Below are positions 6,501 through 14,163 of a stretch of 20,049 nt of DNA, piece after piece. A model generated the notes under the pieces. The model saw nothing but the letters and a program-made list of their open reading frames with translations. It was not told where the DNA came from and did not search any database. A program made the translations under genes and the position numbers. The stretch covers positions 1 through 20,049 of the forward strand of contig JAPLIO010000200.1 in the NCBI GenBank assembly GCA_026389055.1, read 5' to 3'. The first letter of the stretch is position 1; every line of letters starts with the position of its first letter. This stretch comes from Candidatus Melainabacteria bacterium. GTDB taxonomy: Bacteria; Cyanobacteriota; Vampirovibrionia; Vampirovibrionales; JAJTHC01.

Positions 6501-7742
6501 ATGATGATGATGTCTGCCAATCTGCCACCCCGCTTCACCGCCTCAAGCCAGTTTAAACCCAAACGCCAAGGCACCCTACCAGCATGGGAACTTGAAGACG
6601 ATGATTTTACAAACCCCGCCACGGGCAAAAAACACTTTTTGCTAAACAGCAACACCCTCAAACGCTCCCAGTGGGACGACTTGTTTTCAGGCAAGTTCAT
6701 CAGTATTTCTATTATTCTGCACGCCACCGTGGCAGTTATTGCGTTTGTTCTCTTTCTATTAGCCCAATACCTTGGGTGGGATTTATCATTTTTCGACATC
6801 AAAACCGAAACCCCCAAAGACGTTGAATTTGTGATTGTCAACAACACAAAACCCGAAAAACCGCTTGACCCCAACACCAAAAACAGGTCGACTGTTACCA
6901 GTCGTTCGGGCGGAGAAAAATCGCCACAACGCCAAGGGGAAGAACATCAAGTAGCAGGGGCTTCAGGGGCAAAACCTTCGCCTACATCGCCCCCGGAAAG
7001 TAGTAGTCGTCCTACAGTAATACCCACCCCACCGCAACCCGCCCCAGCCCCTACAGAAAAAGCTTCACAGAGCCAAAAACCCCGAAAAAAACCGAGGGTT
7101 TCTTCGCCTACACCGCCTATTGCCGTCCATTCAGATTGGGCTCCAGCCCCTTCGGCACCCAAACCGAAACGACAACCCAAAAGCACATCGTCTGCTACAG
7201 AAAACCCGATTGATGATGATTTTGAACCACCCGCACCCATTTTAACCAAGCCAACCAAAAGTGCCTCTTCCAGCAGTAGCAGTACTGCTAGTAGTGCCAC
7301 CAAAAAAGCCGTCCGCTTAGGCCCTGACCAAATTGGTAGCCCCGCTTCCAGACCCACCCCTGCTGGTAGCAGAGGGCAAGGTGGCAGAAGCAGTTATAGT
7401 AACCCTGCCAATTCAGGCGGAGGCAAAGGTTTAGCAGGTGTAGATGCCCTTGCAGATTTTGATTTTGGTCCTTATATTTCAGGCGTTACGCAACGTATTA
7501 AACGCAATTTTAATCCGCCTTCAAAAGATGATTCGCTTAAAGCTGTGGTGGTGTTTACCATTTCAAGAAGTGGGGGTGTTTCGGGCGTTCGGCTATTGCG
7601 GTCTAGTGGGCTACCTATGTTTGATGACGCTGCCTTAAGTGCCGTTAGAGCTTCCGCTCCGTTTAGAACGTTCCCCCCTGATGCGGATAAATCTTCCATC
7701 CAGATGGAATTCTCGTTTGATTATTTGGGCGTTAGAGGATAA
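6501..7742 (+). CDS. TonB-family energy transducer (TonB/TolA-like)
   Basis: A 413-aa envelope-spanning protein. It has a cytoplasmic N-terminus of about 65 residues, one membrane helix (about 66-92, FISISIILHATVAVIAFVLF), then a long periplasmic Pro/Ser/Thr/Lys-rich linker (about 100-310). The C-terminal TonB/TolA-type domain covers about 323-413, with the typical VVVFTISRSGGV strand pair and SSGLPMFDDAALSAVRASAPF. Such proteins couple the proton-motive force to outer-membrane receptors (TonB) or to envelope integrity (TolA). The N-terminal extension before the membrane helix is longer than in classical TonB. No exbB/exbD or tolQ/tolR is adjacent. The gene opens with four ATG codons in a row and has no clear Shine-Dalgarno, so the exact start among them is uncertain. 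It lies in a plus-strand series 108 nt after kdsD and 64 nt before the acyl-CoA ligase gene. Confidence 0.85.
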   Translation: MMMMSANLPPRFTASSQFKPKRQGTLPAWELEDDDFTNPATGKKHFLLNSNTLKRSQWDDLFSGKFISISIILHATVAVIAFVLFLLAQYLGWDLSFFDIKTETPKDVEFVIVNNTKPEKPLDPNTKNRSTVTSRSGGEKSPQRQGEEHQVAGASGAKPSPTSPPESSSRPTVIPTPPQPAPAPTEKASQSQKPRKKPRVSSPTPPIAVHSDWAPAPSAPKPKRQPKSTSSATENPIDDDFEPPAPILTKPTKSASSSSSSTASSATKKAVRLGPDQIGSPASRPTPAGSRGQGGRSSYSNPANSGGGKGLAGVDALADFDFGPYISGVTQRIKRNFNPPSKDDSLKAVVVFTISRSGGVSGVRLLRSSGLPMFDDAALSAVRASAPFRTFPPDADKSSIQMEFSFDYLGVRG

Positions 7743-7806
7743 TCCTGTCTTTTCATACCGCCACTGATGTCGTTTGTTTTCGTTTAATAGAAAGAAATTA
7801 GCCTTT

Positions 7807-9480
7807 ATGACACCCCACACCGCTACCCGTGAAGCCACATCAATTGAATTAACCCATGTGCCTAGCACGTTGTTTGGCTTAATTGAACCGTTTGCCACAA
7901 CCACCCAAGACCTATTGATTAACGACACGCTTCGGCTAACAGGGACGCTATTTTACGAAAAAGTAGTGAGGCTAGCCTTGTTAATGCAAAGCCGTTTTGC
8001 CCTAGAAAAAGGTGATAAAGTAGCCTTATTATTTTGGAATCAACCCGAATTTTTTGTGGCGTTCTTTGCCTTGCGGGCGTTGGGTTTAGTGGCTGTACCA
8101 GTCAACGTGTTAATGTCTCCTGAAGATGTTGGCTATGTGTTAAAGCATTCGGGGGCTAAAACCTTATTGGGTTGTGAAGAGTTAATGCAACAAGTACTCA
8201 ATGGCTTAGGGTTAAATTCTTTAGAAAAAATAAAGGCGGCAGGGTTGTCTATCTTGGTTTCTAACGGAAAGGAAAATACTTTCCCTTCTATGGAAGAAGC
8301 CATGAGCTTTTTACCCCCAACCCCTAGTTGGAAAGCGGTGCTAGATCTCATCCAAGAACCTGTTTCCCCAACCGAACTAGCCGTACTCATTTATACATCA
8401 GGCACTACAGGTGTGCCTAAAGGCGTTATGCTTTCTGAACAAAACCTGCTTTCTAACCTAGATGCCTTTAGCCAAGCCCTTGCTTTAGAAGAAACCATTG
8501 GCGAACAAAAATTCTTGCTCGGGTTACCCCTTTTTCATAGTTATGGCTTAATTTGTGCCTTGTACGCCTTCCATTTACAAGCCCCCATGGTATTTGTACC
8601 TAAGTTTAACCCTAAACGCTTGGTGTTAGCTCTTCAAACAGAAAGTATCTCGTTTTTGCCGTTGGTGCCTACCATGTTTACCTTGTTACTAACAGCCGCT
8701 AAACGAGCCATTGAAGCAGGACAAGCCACCCCATTCCCTAGTTTGAAATACTGTATTTCTGGCGGAGCGGCTTTGCCTGAAATATTGCTGAACCAGTTGC
8801 ATTCCTTGTTGGGCGTAACTGTATTGGAAGGCTATGGCTTGACCGAAACCAGCCCTGTTATCGCCGTAAACTTGCCCAAAAACGGAGCCGTTCCCAATAC
8901 CGTAGGGCCTGTACTGCCCAATATCAGCGTTCGATTAGTCAACCCTGATAACGGAGACATTGTGCCTGTAACGGCTGGCATTGCTAGCGGAGAAGGGGAA
9001 ATTCAAGTTAAAGGCCCTAACGTCATGTTGGGCTACTATCAAAACCAGACAGAAACGCAACTGGTGCTTTCGCCCGATGGGTGGTTTAAAACGGGCGATT
9101 TAGGCAAGTTTGATGCCAAAGGTAACTTGTGCATTTCAGGCGGGCGGTTAAAAGATTTAATTATTCGGGCGGGCGAAAATATTGCTCCGCTACCTATTGA
9201 ACGAGTGCTTGGGCAACACCCCAGTGTTGCTGCCGTAGCGGTTATTCCTAGAAAACATGAAAAATTGGGTGAGGCCATTCATGCCTGTTTGGAATTGGCG
9301 GAAGACGTCAAGAAACAGATGGATTTTTCATCAGAAGCCCTCTTCAAGGAGCTTTCAGAGTTAGTACGTACCCAGCTAACCCCCACCTTGGTGCCTGATA
9401 GTTTTGAAGTGCATGAAAGCTTACCCAAAAACCCAACAGGCAAAGTAATGAAAAAGAAGTTGATTGAGCTTGCTGTTTAA
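7807..9480 (+). CDS. AMP-dependent acyl-CoA synthetase / fatty-acid-CoA ligase
   Basis: A 557-aa member of the ANL superfamily that activates a carboxylic acid, probably a fatty acid, to an acyl-adenylate and then a thioester. Visible core motifs are the P-loop YTSGTTGVPKGV (from about 196), GYGLTETSP (about 342-350), the TGDLG aspartate (about 429-433), the hinge GRLKDLI (about 446) and the C-terminal catalytic Lys region NPTGKVMKK. Length and motif order fit FadD-type ligases, but chain length and CoA versus ACP acceptor cannot be told. I chose ATG 7807 over an upstream in-frame TTG at 7774. Homology starts well downstream of both, and AGAAAG lies before the ATG. It is probably co-transcribed with its neighbours (64-nt and 57-nt gaps). 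Confidence 0.9.
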   Translation: MTPHTATREATSIELTHVPSTLFGLIEPFATTTQDLLINDTLRLTGTLFYEKVVRLALLMQSRFALEKGDKVALLFWNQPEFFVAFFALRALGLVAVPVNVLMSPEDVGYVLKHSGAKTLLGCEELMQQVLNGLGLNSLEKIKAAGLSILVSNGKENTFPSMEEAMSFLPPTPSWKAVLDLIQEPVSPTELAVLIYTSGTTGVPKGVMLSEQNLLSNLDAFSQALALEETIGEQKFLLGLPLFHSYGLICALYAFHLQAPMVFVPKFNPKRLVLALQTESISFLPLVPTMFTLLLTAAKRAIEAGQATPFPSLKYCISGGAALPEILLNQLHSLLGVTVLEGYGLTETSPVIAVNLPKNGAVPNTVGPVLPNISVRLVNPDNGDIVPVTAGIASGEGEIQVKGPNVMLGYYQNQTETQLVLSPDGWFKTGDLGKFDAKGNLCISGGRLKDLIIRAGENIAPLPIERVLGQHPSVAAVAVIPRKHEKLGEAIHACLELAEDVKKQMDFSSEALFKELSELVRTQLTPTLVPDSFEVHESLPKNPTGKVMKKKLIELAV

Positions 9481-9537
9481 GGTAAAGTAATAGAATATTA
9501 TTATTATTTTATTATCCGATGGCTTTTCCCTTCTTTT

Positions 9538-11223
9538 ATGATGAATTCTCTCTCTTTATCATCTGCTATTAACCGAACCAGCGGTCGGTTTCAAACTGAT
9601 GCGGGTGTGTTAAAACCACCTTCGGTTCAAACGGGTTCAACCGTAACCATTGTGCATTTTAACGATAATCATAAAGCACTGAGTGCCATGCCAAACCTAA
9701 TAACGGCAGTAAACCAATTAAGCCAAGAAGCGGAAGCCCAAGGGCAAACGGTGCTTCGGTTTAATGGGGGCGATAATACACTGGGTACTGATGAAGTGGC
9801 TAAAAATCTGAATATTACCTTTATTAACCGCATGAATGTAGATGTCAACGTACCGGGTAATCATAACTTTGATGCAGGACTGGCTTCTTTTGCCAAAGGG
9901 TGCGAACAATCTAACGCCCCGTGGGTGGTTGCCAATTTAGAAGTACCGAAGGGTTCTTCGTTAGAAACAGCCAAACGCAACCAACAATTTTTATCTTCAG
10001 CGTATATTATTCAACGCAACGGAGAATCATTCGGGATTATCGGGGCGACTTTGACGAATTTTGACCAAGATAGCATTGTAGATACCGCAGATTTTGAAAA
10101 TGCTTCTACTGCAACCCTAGCCCAAACAGCCAAAATCATTCAAAACCAAGTGCATGATTTAGAAGCCGAAGGTATTGATAAAATTATTTTGGTTTCCCAC
10201 ATGGGGTATGATGTGAATCAAGCCCTTATTGACCCCCAACAAGCGTACCAAGTAACAGGGGTGGATGTAATTGTGGGTGGGCATACGCATCAAAAATTGG
10301 CAGGCATTCAAGCAGGAAAAACCCTATTTTATGATACAAAAGCCAACCCTGTGGTTATTTTGGAAGCAGGGCAAAATGCAGAAACCGTGGGTAAACTGCA
10401 ATTACATTACTACCAGCCTACGCCCGAAACTGAAGACCCCAACACGGTGGTTGCCACCTTGGCAGAAGATTGTTTTCCGCAAGACCCCAACGACCCTGAA
10501 AACCCGATTGCCAATTTAATAGCAGATACATTAAAGCAAAAAACGGGGGTAGATATTGCCCTTATCCCCAGTTCTCAGCTGAAAGATGGGCTACCTGCGG
10601 GCGATTTAACCCCCATTACGCTTCGGGAAATAGCCCCCTTTAAAGAACCCTTGGTTGTTGTAACCAGAACGGGTAAACAACTAATTAAAGCGTTTGAACA
10701 AATGGCTAAACGCTACCCTAACACTGGTGCCTTGTATCATACGTCTAGTAACGTGCAAGTGGCATTAAATGTGGATGGTGGCAAAGGGCAGTTAAAATCG
10801 TTCAAGGTGTCTAATCGGTTAATTGATTTTGATAAAACGTATACCGTTGCCGTTCCCCAGTTTTTGGTGGAATTCCCCAAGGTGGAAGCGTTTCACACCC
10901 CCAACTTTAATCCTATTTCCCCAGAATGCACGTTGGCAGATATACTAGAAGAGGGCATTAAAACCCACTACGGTCAAAAAGAACCCTTCTGTTTTGAAAC
11001 TGATGGCAGGCTTTCTGTTTCACACACGGCAAACAAGTACACCACCAAAGCCACCATTACCCTACCGCTTTCGTTTGAAGGATATACGGATGATATTGAT
11101 CTTGAAAAAACCACTTTCAGTTTCCGCCCAGAAACTTCGTGGTTCCGTAGTGGAAGCACAAACCCCAGTAGAAGCTTGCCTACTGCCGTGGGATGCTACG
11201 AGCATACTTTGGGCTACGCCTAA
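9538..11223 (+). CDS. 5'-nucleotidase/UshA-type metallophosphoesterase
   Basis: A 561-aa two-domain protein. The N-terminal calcineurin-like metal site is complete: HFNDNH (40-45), GGD (77-79), GNHNFD (107-112), SHMG (His221) and GGHTHQ (247-252). The C-terminal 5'-nucleotidase domain (about 325-500) has GDLTPITLREIAPF, where the family has a Pro-Phe after Gly-Asp-hydrophobic-Thr. The usual NGG(G)IR signature is replaced by a divergent PSSQLKDGLPAG. Members hydrolyse nucleotides, UDP-sugars or cyclic nucleotides, normally in the periplasm. No signal peptide is visible here: the first 33 residues are Ser/Thr-rich and polar. The start is a doubled ATG with no clear Shine-Dalgarno. The last 45 residues are coded by DNA that also encodes the asparaginase N-terminus in another frame, so the 3' extension may come from loss of an older stop. 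Confidence 0.85.
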   Translation: MMNSLSLSSAINRTSGRFQTDAGVLKPPSVQTGSTVTIVHFNDNHKALSAMPNLITAVNQLSQEAEAQGQTVLRFNGGDNTLGTDEVAKNLNITFINRMNVDVNVPGNHNFDAGLASFAKGCEQSNAPWVVANLEVPKGSSLETAKRNQQFLSSAYIIQRNGESFGIIGATLTNFDQDSIVDTADFENASTATLAQTAKIIQNQVHDLEAEGIDKIILVSHMGYDVNQALIDPQQAYQVTGVDVIVGGHTHQKLAGIQAGKTLFYDTKANPVVILEAGQNAETVGKLQLHYYQPTPETEDPNTVVATLAEDCFPQDPNDPENPIANLIADTLKQKTGVDIALIPSSQLKDGLPAGDLTPITLREIAPFKEPLVVVTRTGKQLIKAFEQMAKRYPNTGALYHTSSNVQVALNVDGGKGQLKSFKVSNRLIDFDKTYTVAVPQFLVEFPKVEAFHTPNFNPISPECTLADILEEGIKTHYGQKEPFCFETDGRLSVSHTANKYTTKATITLPLSFEGYTDDIDLEKTTFSFRPETSWFRSGSTNPSRSLPTAVGCYEHTLGYA

Positions 11224-12100
11224 TGCCAGTACCCTTCAAACGCTGGCAAGGTCTTGTTTAAAGCCGTTTCAGGCGTTGGTTTTAATGCAAGCCTTAACGC
11301 AAGCCAATCAATCGCTTACAAGCATACCAACAGAAGCTTTCGCTATTAGTTGTGGGTCGCATTCAGGGCAACCGCCACAAGTTCAGTGGGTAGAATGGCT
11401 TTTAAACCAAGCCAATCATACCGAAAACCACTTGGGGTGCGGGCATCATTTGCCCATAGATAGTGCTACGGCTAATAGCTTGGTAAAAGCAGACCATCCG
11501 CCTTGTGCGTTGCACCACAATTGTTCGGGAAACCATGCGGGGTTATTGTGGGCGTGCCACTTACAGGGTATTTCAAGCGAAGGCTATACGGCGGTTCAGC
11601 ACCCCATTCAACAGCAGATTTTAACCCACTTAAAGGCGTTACTGCCACAAAAAACCGAATGGCTCATGGCTGCCGATGGTTGCACCTTGCCAAGCTACGC
11701 TTTCACGCTGGTGGAATTAGCACAACTAGCAGGAAGCTTTGCCAACTTACCCCACGGCGATTTTTTATTGGATGCCATGGCAAGGCATCCGCAGTTGGTG
11801 GCGGGTAGTAATCGGTTTGATACGGTGTTGATGGAGGCTTGCCTGCAAGCGGGTGTTGAGGTTGTTTCAAAAGGGGGAGCAGAAGGCTTGGTGGTGTTAT
11901 GGCATAAACCGCTGAAGCAAGTGGCGGTGTTGAAAACGGTTAGTGGTGATGGGGTGTTACGAGATTTTTCGATTATGCGGTTATTACGGCTTTGGGGATG
12001 GTTGGATGGTGTTCCGCCTGTTGTACCGTTTGAATTAGACAGTCTACCCACGCCTTATGCCACCATCCCCAATACGTTTGGGTGGGTGATGGAAAGATGA
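11090..12100 (+). CDS. L-asparaginase II (AnsA-like, Rhizobium-type)
   Basis: A 336-aa protein of the zinc-containing Rhizobium-type asparaginase family (PF06089), hydrolysing asparagine to aspartate and ammonia. Visible family marks are LRGSVVEA (16-23), RSCLKPFQA with the Ser55-Lys58 tandem, SCGSHSGQP (Ser90), HHNCSGNHAG (Cys145), DGCTLPSYA (Cys198) and SKGGAEGL with the late Lys. In the characterised Rhizobium enzyme the zinc ligands are Cys, Lys and Cys. Here the Lys of NCSGKHAG is Asn148, so metal binding may be altered. ATG 11090 has AAGGA seven nt upstream and precedes the first conserved motif by 15 residues, so it is preferred to the in-frame TTG at 10994. It lies 134 bp inside the nucleotidase gene in another frame, indicating translational coupling. 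A GC-rich hairpin follows at 12137-12163. Confidence 0.86.
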   Translation: MILILKKPLSVSAQKLRGSVVEAQTPVEACLLPWDATSILWATPNASTLQTLARSCLKPFQALVLMQALTQANQSLTSIPTEAFAISCGSHSGQPPQVQWVEWLLNQANHTENHLGCGHHLPIDSATANSLVKADHPPCALHHNCSGNHAGLLWACHLQGISSEGYTAVQHPIQQQILTHLKALLPQKTEWLMAADGCTLPSYAFTLVELAQLAGSFANLPHGDFLLDAMARHPQLVAGSNRFDTVLMEACLQAGVEVVSKGGAEGLVVLWHKPLKQVAVLKTVSGDGVLRDFSIMRLLRLWGWLDGVPPVVPFELDSLPTPYATIPNTFGWVMER

Positions 12101-12136
12101 TAATGCGAGAGGCTATCGCTTCGGGCTAGGGCTTCA

Positions 12137-12163
12137 TGGGGGGTGGTGTTTAACCACCCCCCA
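12137..12163. repeat. GC-rich hairpin after the asparaginase gene
   Basis: TGGGGGGTGGT (12137-12147) and ACCACCCCCCA (12153-12163) form a perfect 11-bp stem with loop GTTTA, 37 nt after the asparaginase stop. No T run follows, so it is not a standard intrinsic terminator. It may protect the 3' end or be repeat debris. A weaker AAGGGG/CCCCTT stem follows at 12180-12202. Confidence 0.55.
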
Positions 12164-12325
12164 CACCCCCCGTAAAATTAAGGGGTTGCTCACCGCCCCC
12201 TTTGTAATCCCCAGGGGAACAACTGGTTAATTGGCTTTCGTGTACTTTGAAGCTAAAAATCCTAAAAAAAACTAGCAATCATAAACACCCACAATGTTGG
12301 TTAGGAAACGTAAAAAAATAGTATT

Positions 12326-12622
12326 ATACCAATTCACAGATTGAATAGCGTAAGAGTTCAAACCACCCAGTAGGAACGACCGTCGCCTTTGCCCTGCTGC
12401 GGCGACGCGTTCCGTCCACCGAAGGGGCAAAAAGAACATCCCCTCGTCCATGCCCTTGTGGCATAGAGGGGTGGTTTTTTGGGGGTTGGGTAGGGGTTTA
12501 CCCCTAAGTTCGTGGGGGATTGTTAAGGGGGTTCTCGAACAAGAACCCCCTTAACGCCCGCCAGCTAAAGACTGAAACAACAATCGATGAAAGAACACGC
12601 TATTTAATCTGTGAATTGGTAT
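12326..12622. mobile_element. MITE-like element with 26-bp terminal inverted repeats, copy 2
   Basis: The ends 12326-12351 and 12597-12622 are inverted repeats that match at 25 of 26 positions, outer end ATACCAATTCACAGATT and inner end AATAGCGT. The left end of the element at 14-194 is clearly related. The 245-bp interior holds no transposase or credible ORF but several hairpins. These include a perfect 14-bp stem at 12522-12555, TAGGGG-ttta-CCCCTA at 12491-12506 and a CGTCGCC/GGCGACG pair near 12381. Size, ends, lack of coding and two copies in 20 kb point to a non-autonomous inverted-repeat element. A target duplication is not evident. The rest of the 590-bp gap (12101-12325 and 12623-12650) holds only the hairpins near 12137-12202 and nothing else I can identify. 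Confidence 0.6.
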
Positions 12623-12650
12623 TAGGTGGTAAGTAGATGAAAGCCCCCTC

Positions 12651-12679
12651 TTGTCATGCTGGCATGTTTGGCTTATAGT
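12651..12679 (+). promoter_or_regulatory. Sigma70 promoter of tRNA-Cys
   Basis: TTGTCA (12651-12656), a 17-nt spacer and TATAGT (12674-12679). It ends 13 nt before the 5' end of the tRNA, the distance expected for a tRNA promoter with a short leader. It lies just outside the right end of the inverted-repeat element. Confidence 0.65.
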
Positions 12680-12692
12680 AGCTGAAGGTTAA

Positions 12693-12764
12693 GGCGACAT
12701 GGCCAAGTGGTAAGGCGGAAGTCTGCAAAACTTCTACTCCCCAGTTCGAATCTGGGTGTCGCCT
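12693..12764 (+). tRNA. tRNA-Cys (anticodon GCA)
   Basis: A 72-nt cloverleaf. The acceptor stem is GGCGACA (12693-12699) with TGTCGCC (12757-12763). The D-arm lies around GGCC-aagtggtaa-GGC. The anticodon stem GAAGT/ACTTC encloses loop CTGCAAA with anticodon GCA at 12725-12727. The T-arm is CCCAG-TTCGAAT-CTGGG. The discriminator base is T (12764), as expected for tRNA-Cys. No CCA is encoded. aroE begins 38 nt downstream across a T-rich stretch without a strong terminator, so some readthrough is possible. Confidence 0.96.
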
Positions 12765-12802
12765 ATTTTTCTATTTTTTCTAATAATATGGCTTTTTAAA
12801 CA

Positions 12803-13729
12803 ATGTACCTTGAACGTGAACCCCTACATCTATCAGCCTCTCAAGGGCTTCAATTAGGTTTAGTTGGCTATCCGCTGAATAAAAGTTTATCGCCTATTAT
12901 TCACACAACCTTACTTAATCTGTGCGAAATCAACGGTCAGTTTGATTTATTGCCCATTGAGCCAGAATTTTTTCATCGCACCGAAGGCTTCTCAAGCGTT
13001 GTTGCAAACCATCCAACCCTAGCAGGGTTTAATGTTACCATCCCCTACAAGGTAGATGCCTACCAATGGGTTGCCAAAAAAACCTCCCAAGCAGACCGCA
13101 TTCAAGCCGTCAACACCGTTAAACGCTTAGAAAATGGCACTTATATCGGGCATAATACGGATGGTATCGGGTTTTACAAGGCATTACCCGAAGCAATTAA
13201 AACCTCGTTAGGTAATCGTCATGCCATCGTATTAGGGGCAGGTGGTGCGTGCAGAGCGGTGCTAGAAGCATTATTTTTCGCTCAACCTGCCGTTCAAACA
13301 ATCATGTTGGTGGTACGCAATGTTGAAAAAGCCCAGCCCATTATTGCTTTAGCCACCCAATGGGCAACGGCAGTAGGTAGCACATTTTCAGTTATACCGT
13401 TTGAAGCATTATCGCCTGCATTATTAGGCACTACAACATTAGTGGTTAATACCACGCCTGTAGGTATGGTGCCTGATGTTGAGGCGAGTCCGCTTTCGTT
13501 GACACAACTGCAAGCACTGCCTGCTGATTGTTATATTTCAGACTTAATTTACAAACCCGCAGAAACCTTATTACTGCAATACGCTAGCCAACAAGGCTTA
13601 GCTCATCAAAATGGCTTGGGTATGCTTATTTACCAAGCCATTGAAGCCTTTTCTTTCTGGACAAACAACCCCATTCAACCCCATTGGGCTAAAACCATTG
13701 AAGTAACCTTACAGGACGCTATAGGCTAA
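12803..13729 (+). CDS. aroE: Shikimate dehydrogenase (NADP+)
   Basis: This enzyme reduces 3-dehydroshikimate to shikimate with NADPH in the chorismate/aromatic amino acid pathway. The 308-aa protein has the substrate domain motif SLSP (28-31), the NVTIPYK catalytic Lys83, NTDG with Asp120, the nucleotide-binding GAGGA (145-149), NTTPVGM in the second half and a C-terminal NGLGMLIYQA. It is slightly longer than typical AroE because of an N-terminal lead of about 16 residues and a loop of about 10 residues in the NADP domain. No good Shine-Dalgarno precedes ATG 12803, but the first conserved strand (LGLVGYPL) begins at residue 18, so the start is reasonable. It lies directly downstream of tRNA-Cys. 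No other aro gene is present. Confidence 0.95.
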   Translation: MYLEREPLHLSASQGLQLGLVGYPLNKSLSPIIHTTLLNLCEINGQFDLLPIEPEFFHRTEGFSSVVANHPTLAGFNVTIPYKVDAYQWVAKKTSQADRIQAVNTVKRLENGTYIGHNTDGIGFYKALPEAIKTSLGNRHAIVLGAGGACRAVLEALFFAQPAVQTIMLVVRNVEKAQPIIALATQWATAVGSTFSVIPFEALSPALLGTTTLVVNTTPVGMVPDVEASPLSLTQLQALPADCYISDLIYKPAETLLLQYASQQGLAHQNGLGMLIYQAIEAFSFWTNNPIQPHWAKTIEVTLQDAIG

Positions 13730-13836
13730 TAGACCTCTTGCTAGATAGTAACGAATTCATCACCCCCCCTCTCTCTATTATACATATAATATACGCACTG
13801 CTTGATGCTACAATTGATTAAAGGACTCTACTTACA

Positions 13837-14163
13837 ATGCGAACCGTCTCTCTATTGTCTCCGCAATTACGGGTGGGTTATCAAGAACCAACACCCCTTA
13901 CTGCTACTGGTTTTTCTCCTGATTGGGCAGCTCAACCACTACCGCAACAACCCAATAGTAATAATGAGCCTTTTATTCCTTCAATGAGCGGTAGCGGTTA
14001 CAATAACCCAACAGATGCTTATACCACTTCAATACCCCCCACAACGGCGGATTCACTGTCATCATCGACTACGGCTACAGGCTTAACCGCTTCTAACCAA
14101 GGGGGTGGGGCTAGTGGTGGAACGCCTTTTTTGAAGAAGCCGATGACCCAACAAACTGGCTGA
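13837..14163 (+). CDS. Ser/Thr/Pro-rich protein of unknown function, probably frameshifted
   Basis: A 108-aa reading frame that I do not recognise. It is low in complexity: Ser, Thr, Pro, Gln, Asn and Gly dominate from about residue 35 on, with no signal peptide or membrane segment. AAGGA lies 11 nt before ATG 13837, and a consensus TATAAT stands at 13785-13790 without a clear -35. The end of the frame (after about 14130) is probably not the natural C-terminus. At a T6 run (14127-14132) the frame one base back becomes open and continues to 14390 with more protein-like content. A -1 shift there joins the two parts into about 184 residues. It could be a decayed gene, a chimera, or one using frameshifting. 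Confidence 0.5.
   Translation: MRTVSLLSPQLRVGYQEPTPLTATGFSPDWAAQPLPQQPNSNNEPFIPSMSGSGYNNPTDAYTTSIPPTTADSLSSSTTATGLTASNQGGGASGGTPFLKKPMTQQTG

Noticed and set aside
6947..7357. 136-codon minus-strand ORF inside the TonB-like gene
   Set aside because: It is the antisense of the Pro/Ser-rich linker, where biased codons keep the opposite frame open.
7774..7806. TTG start giving 11 extra residues on the acyl-CoA ligase
   Set aside because: The ATG at 7807 is the better start and homology begins well after it.
10994..11089. Upstream extension of the asparaginase from TTG 10994
   Set aside because: No Shine-Dalgarno, Pro-rich non-homologous peptide; ATG 11090 has AAGGA at good spacing.
12137..12163. 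Intrinsic terminator for the plus-strand operon
   Set aside because: The stem is strong but no T run follows, so I list it only as a hairpin.
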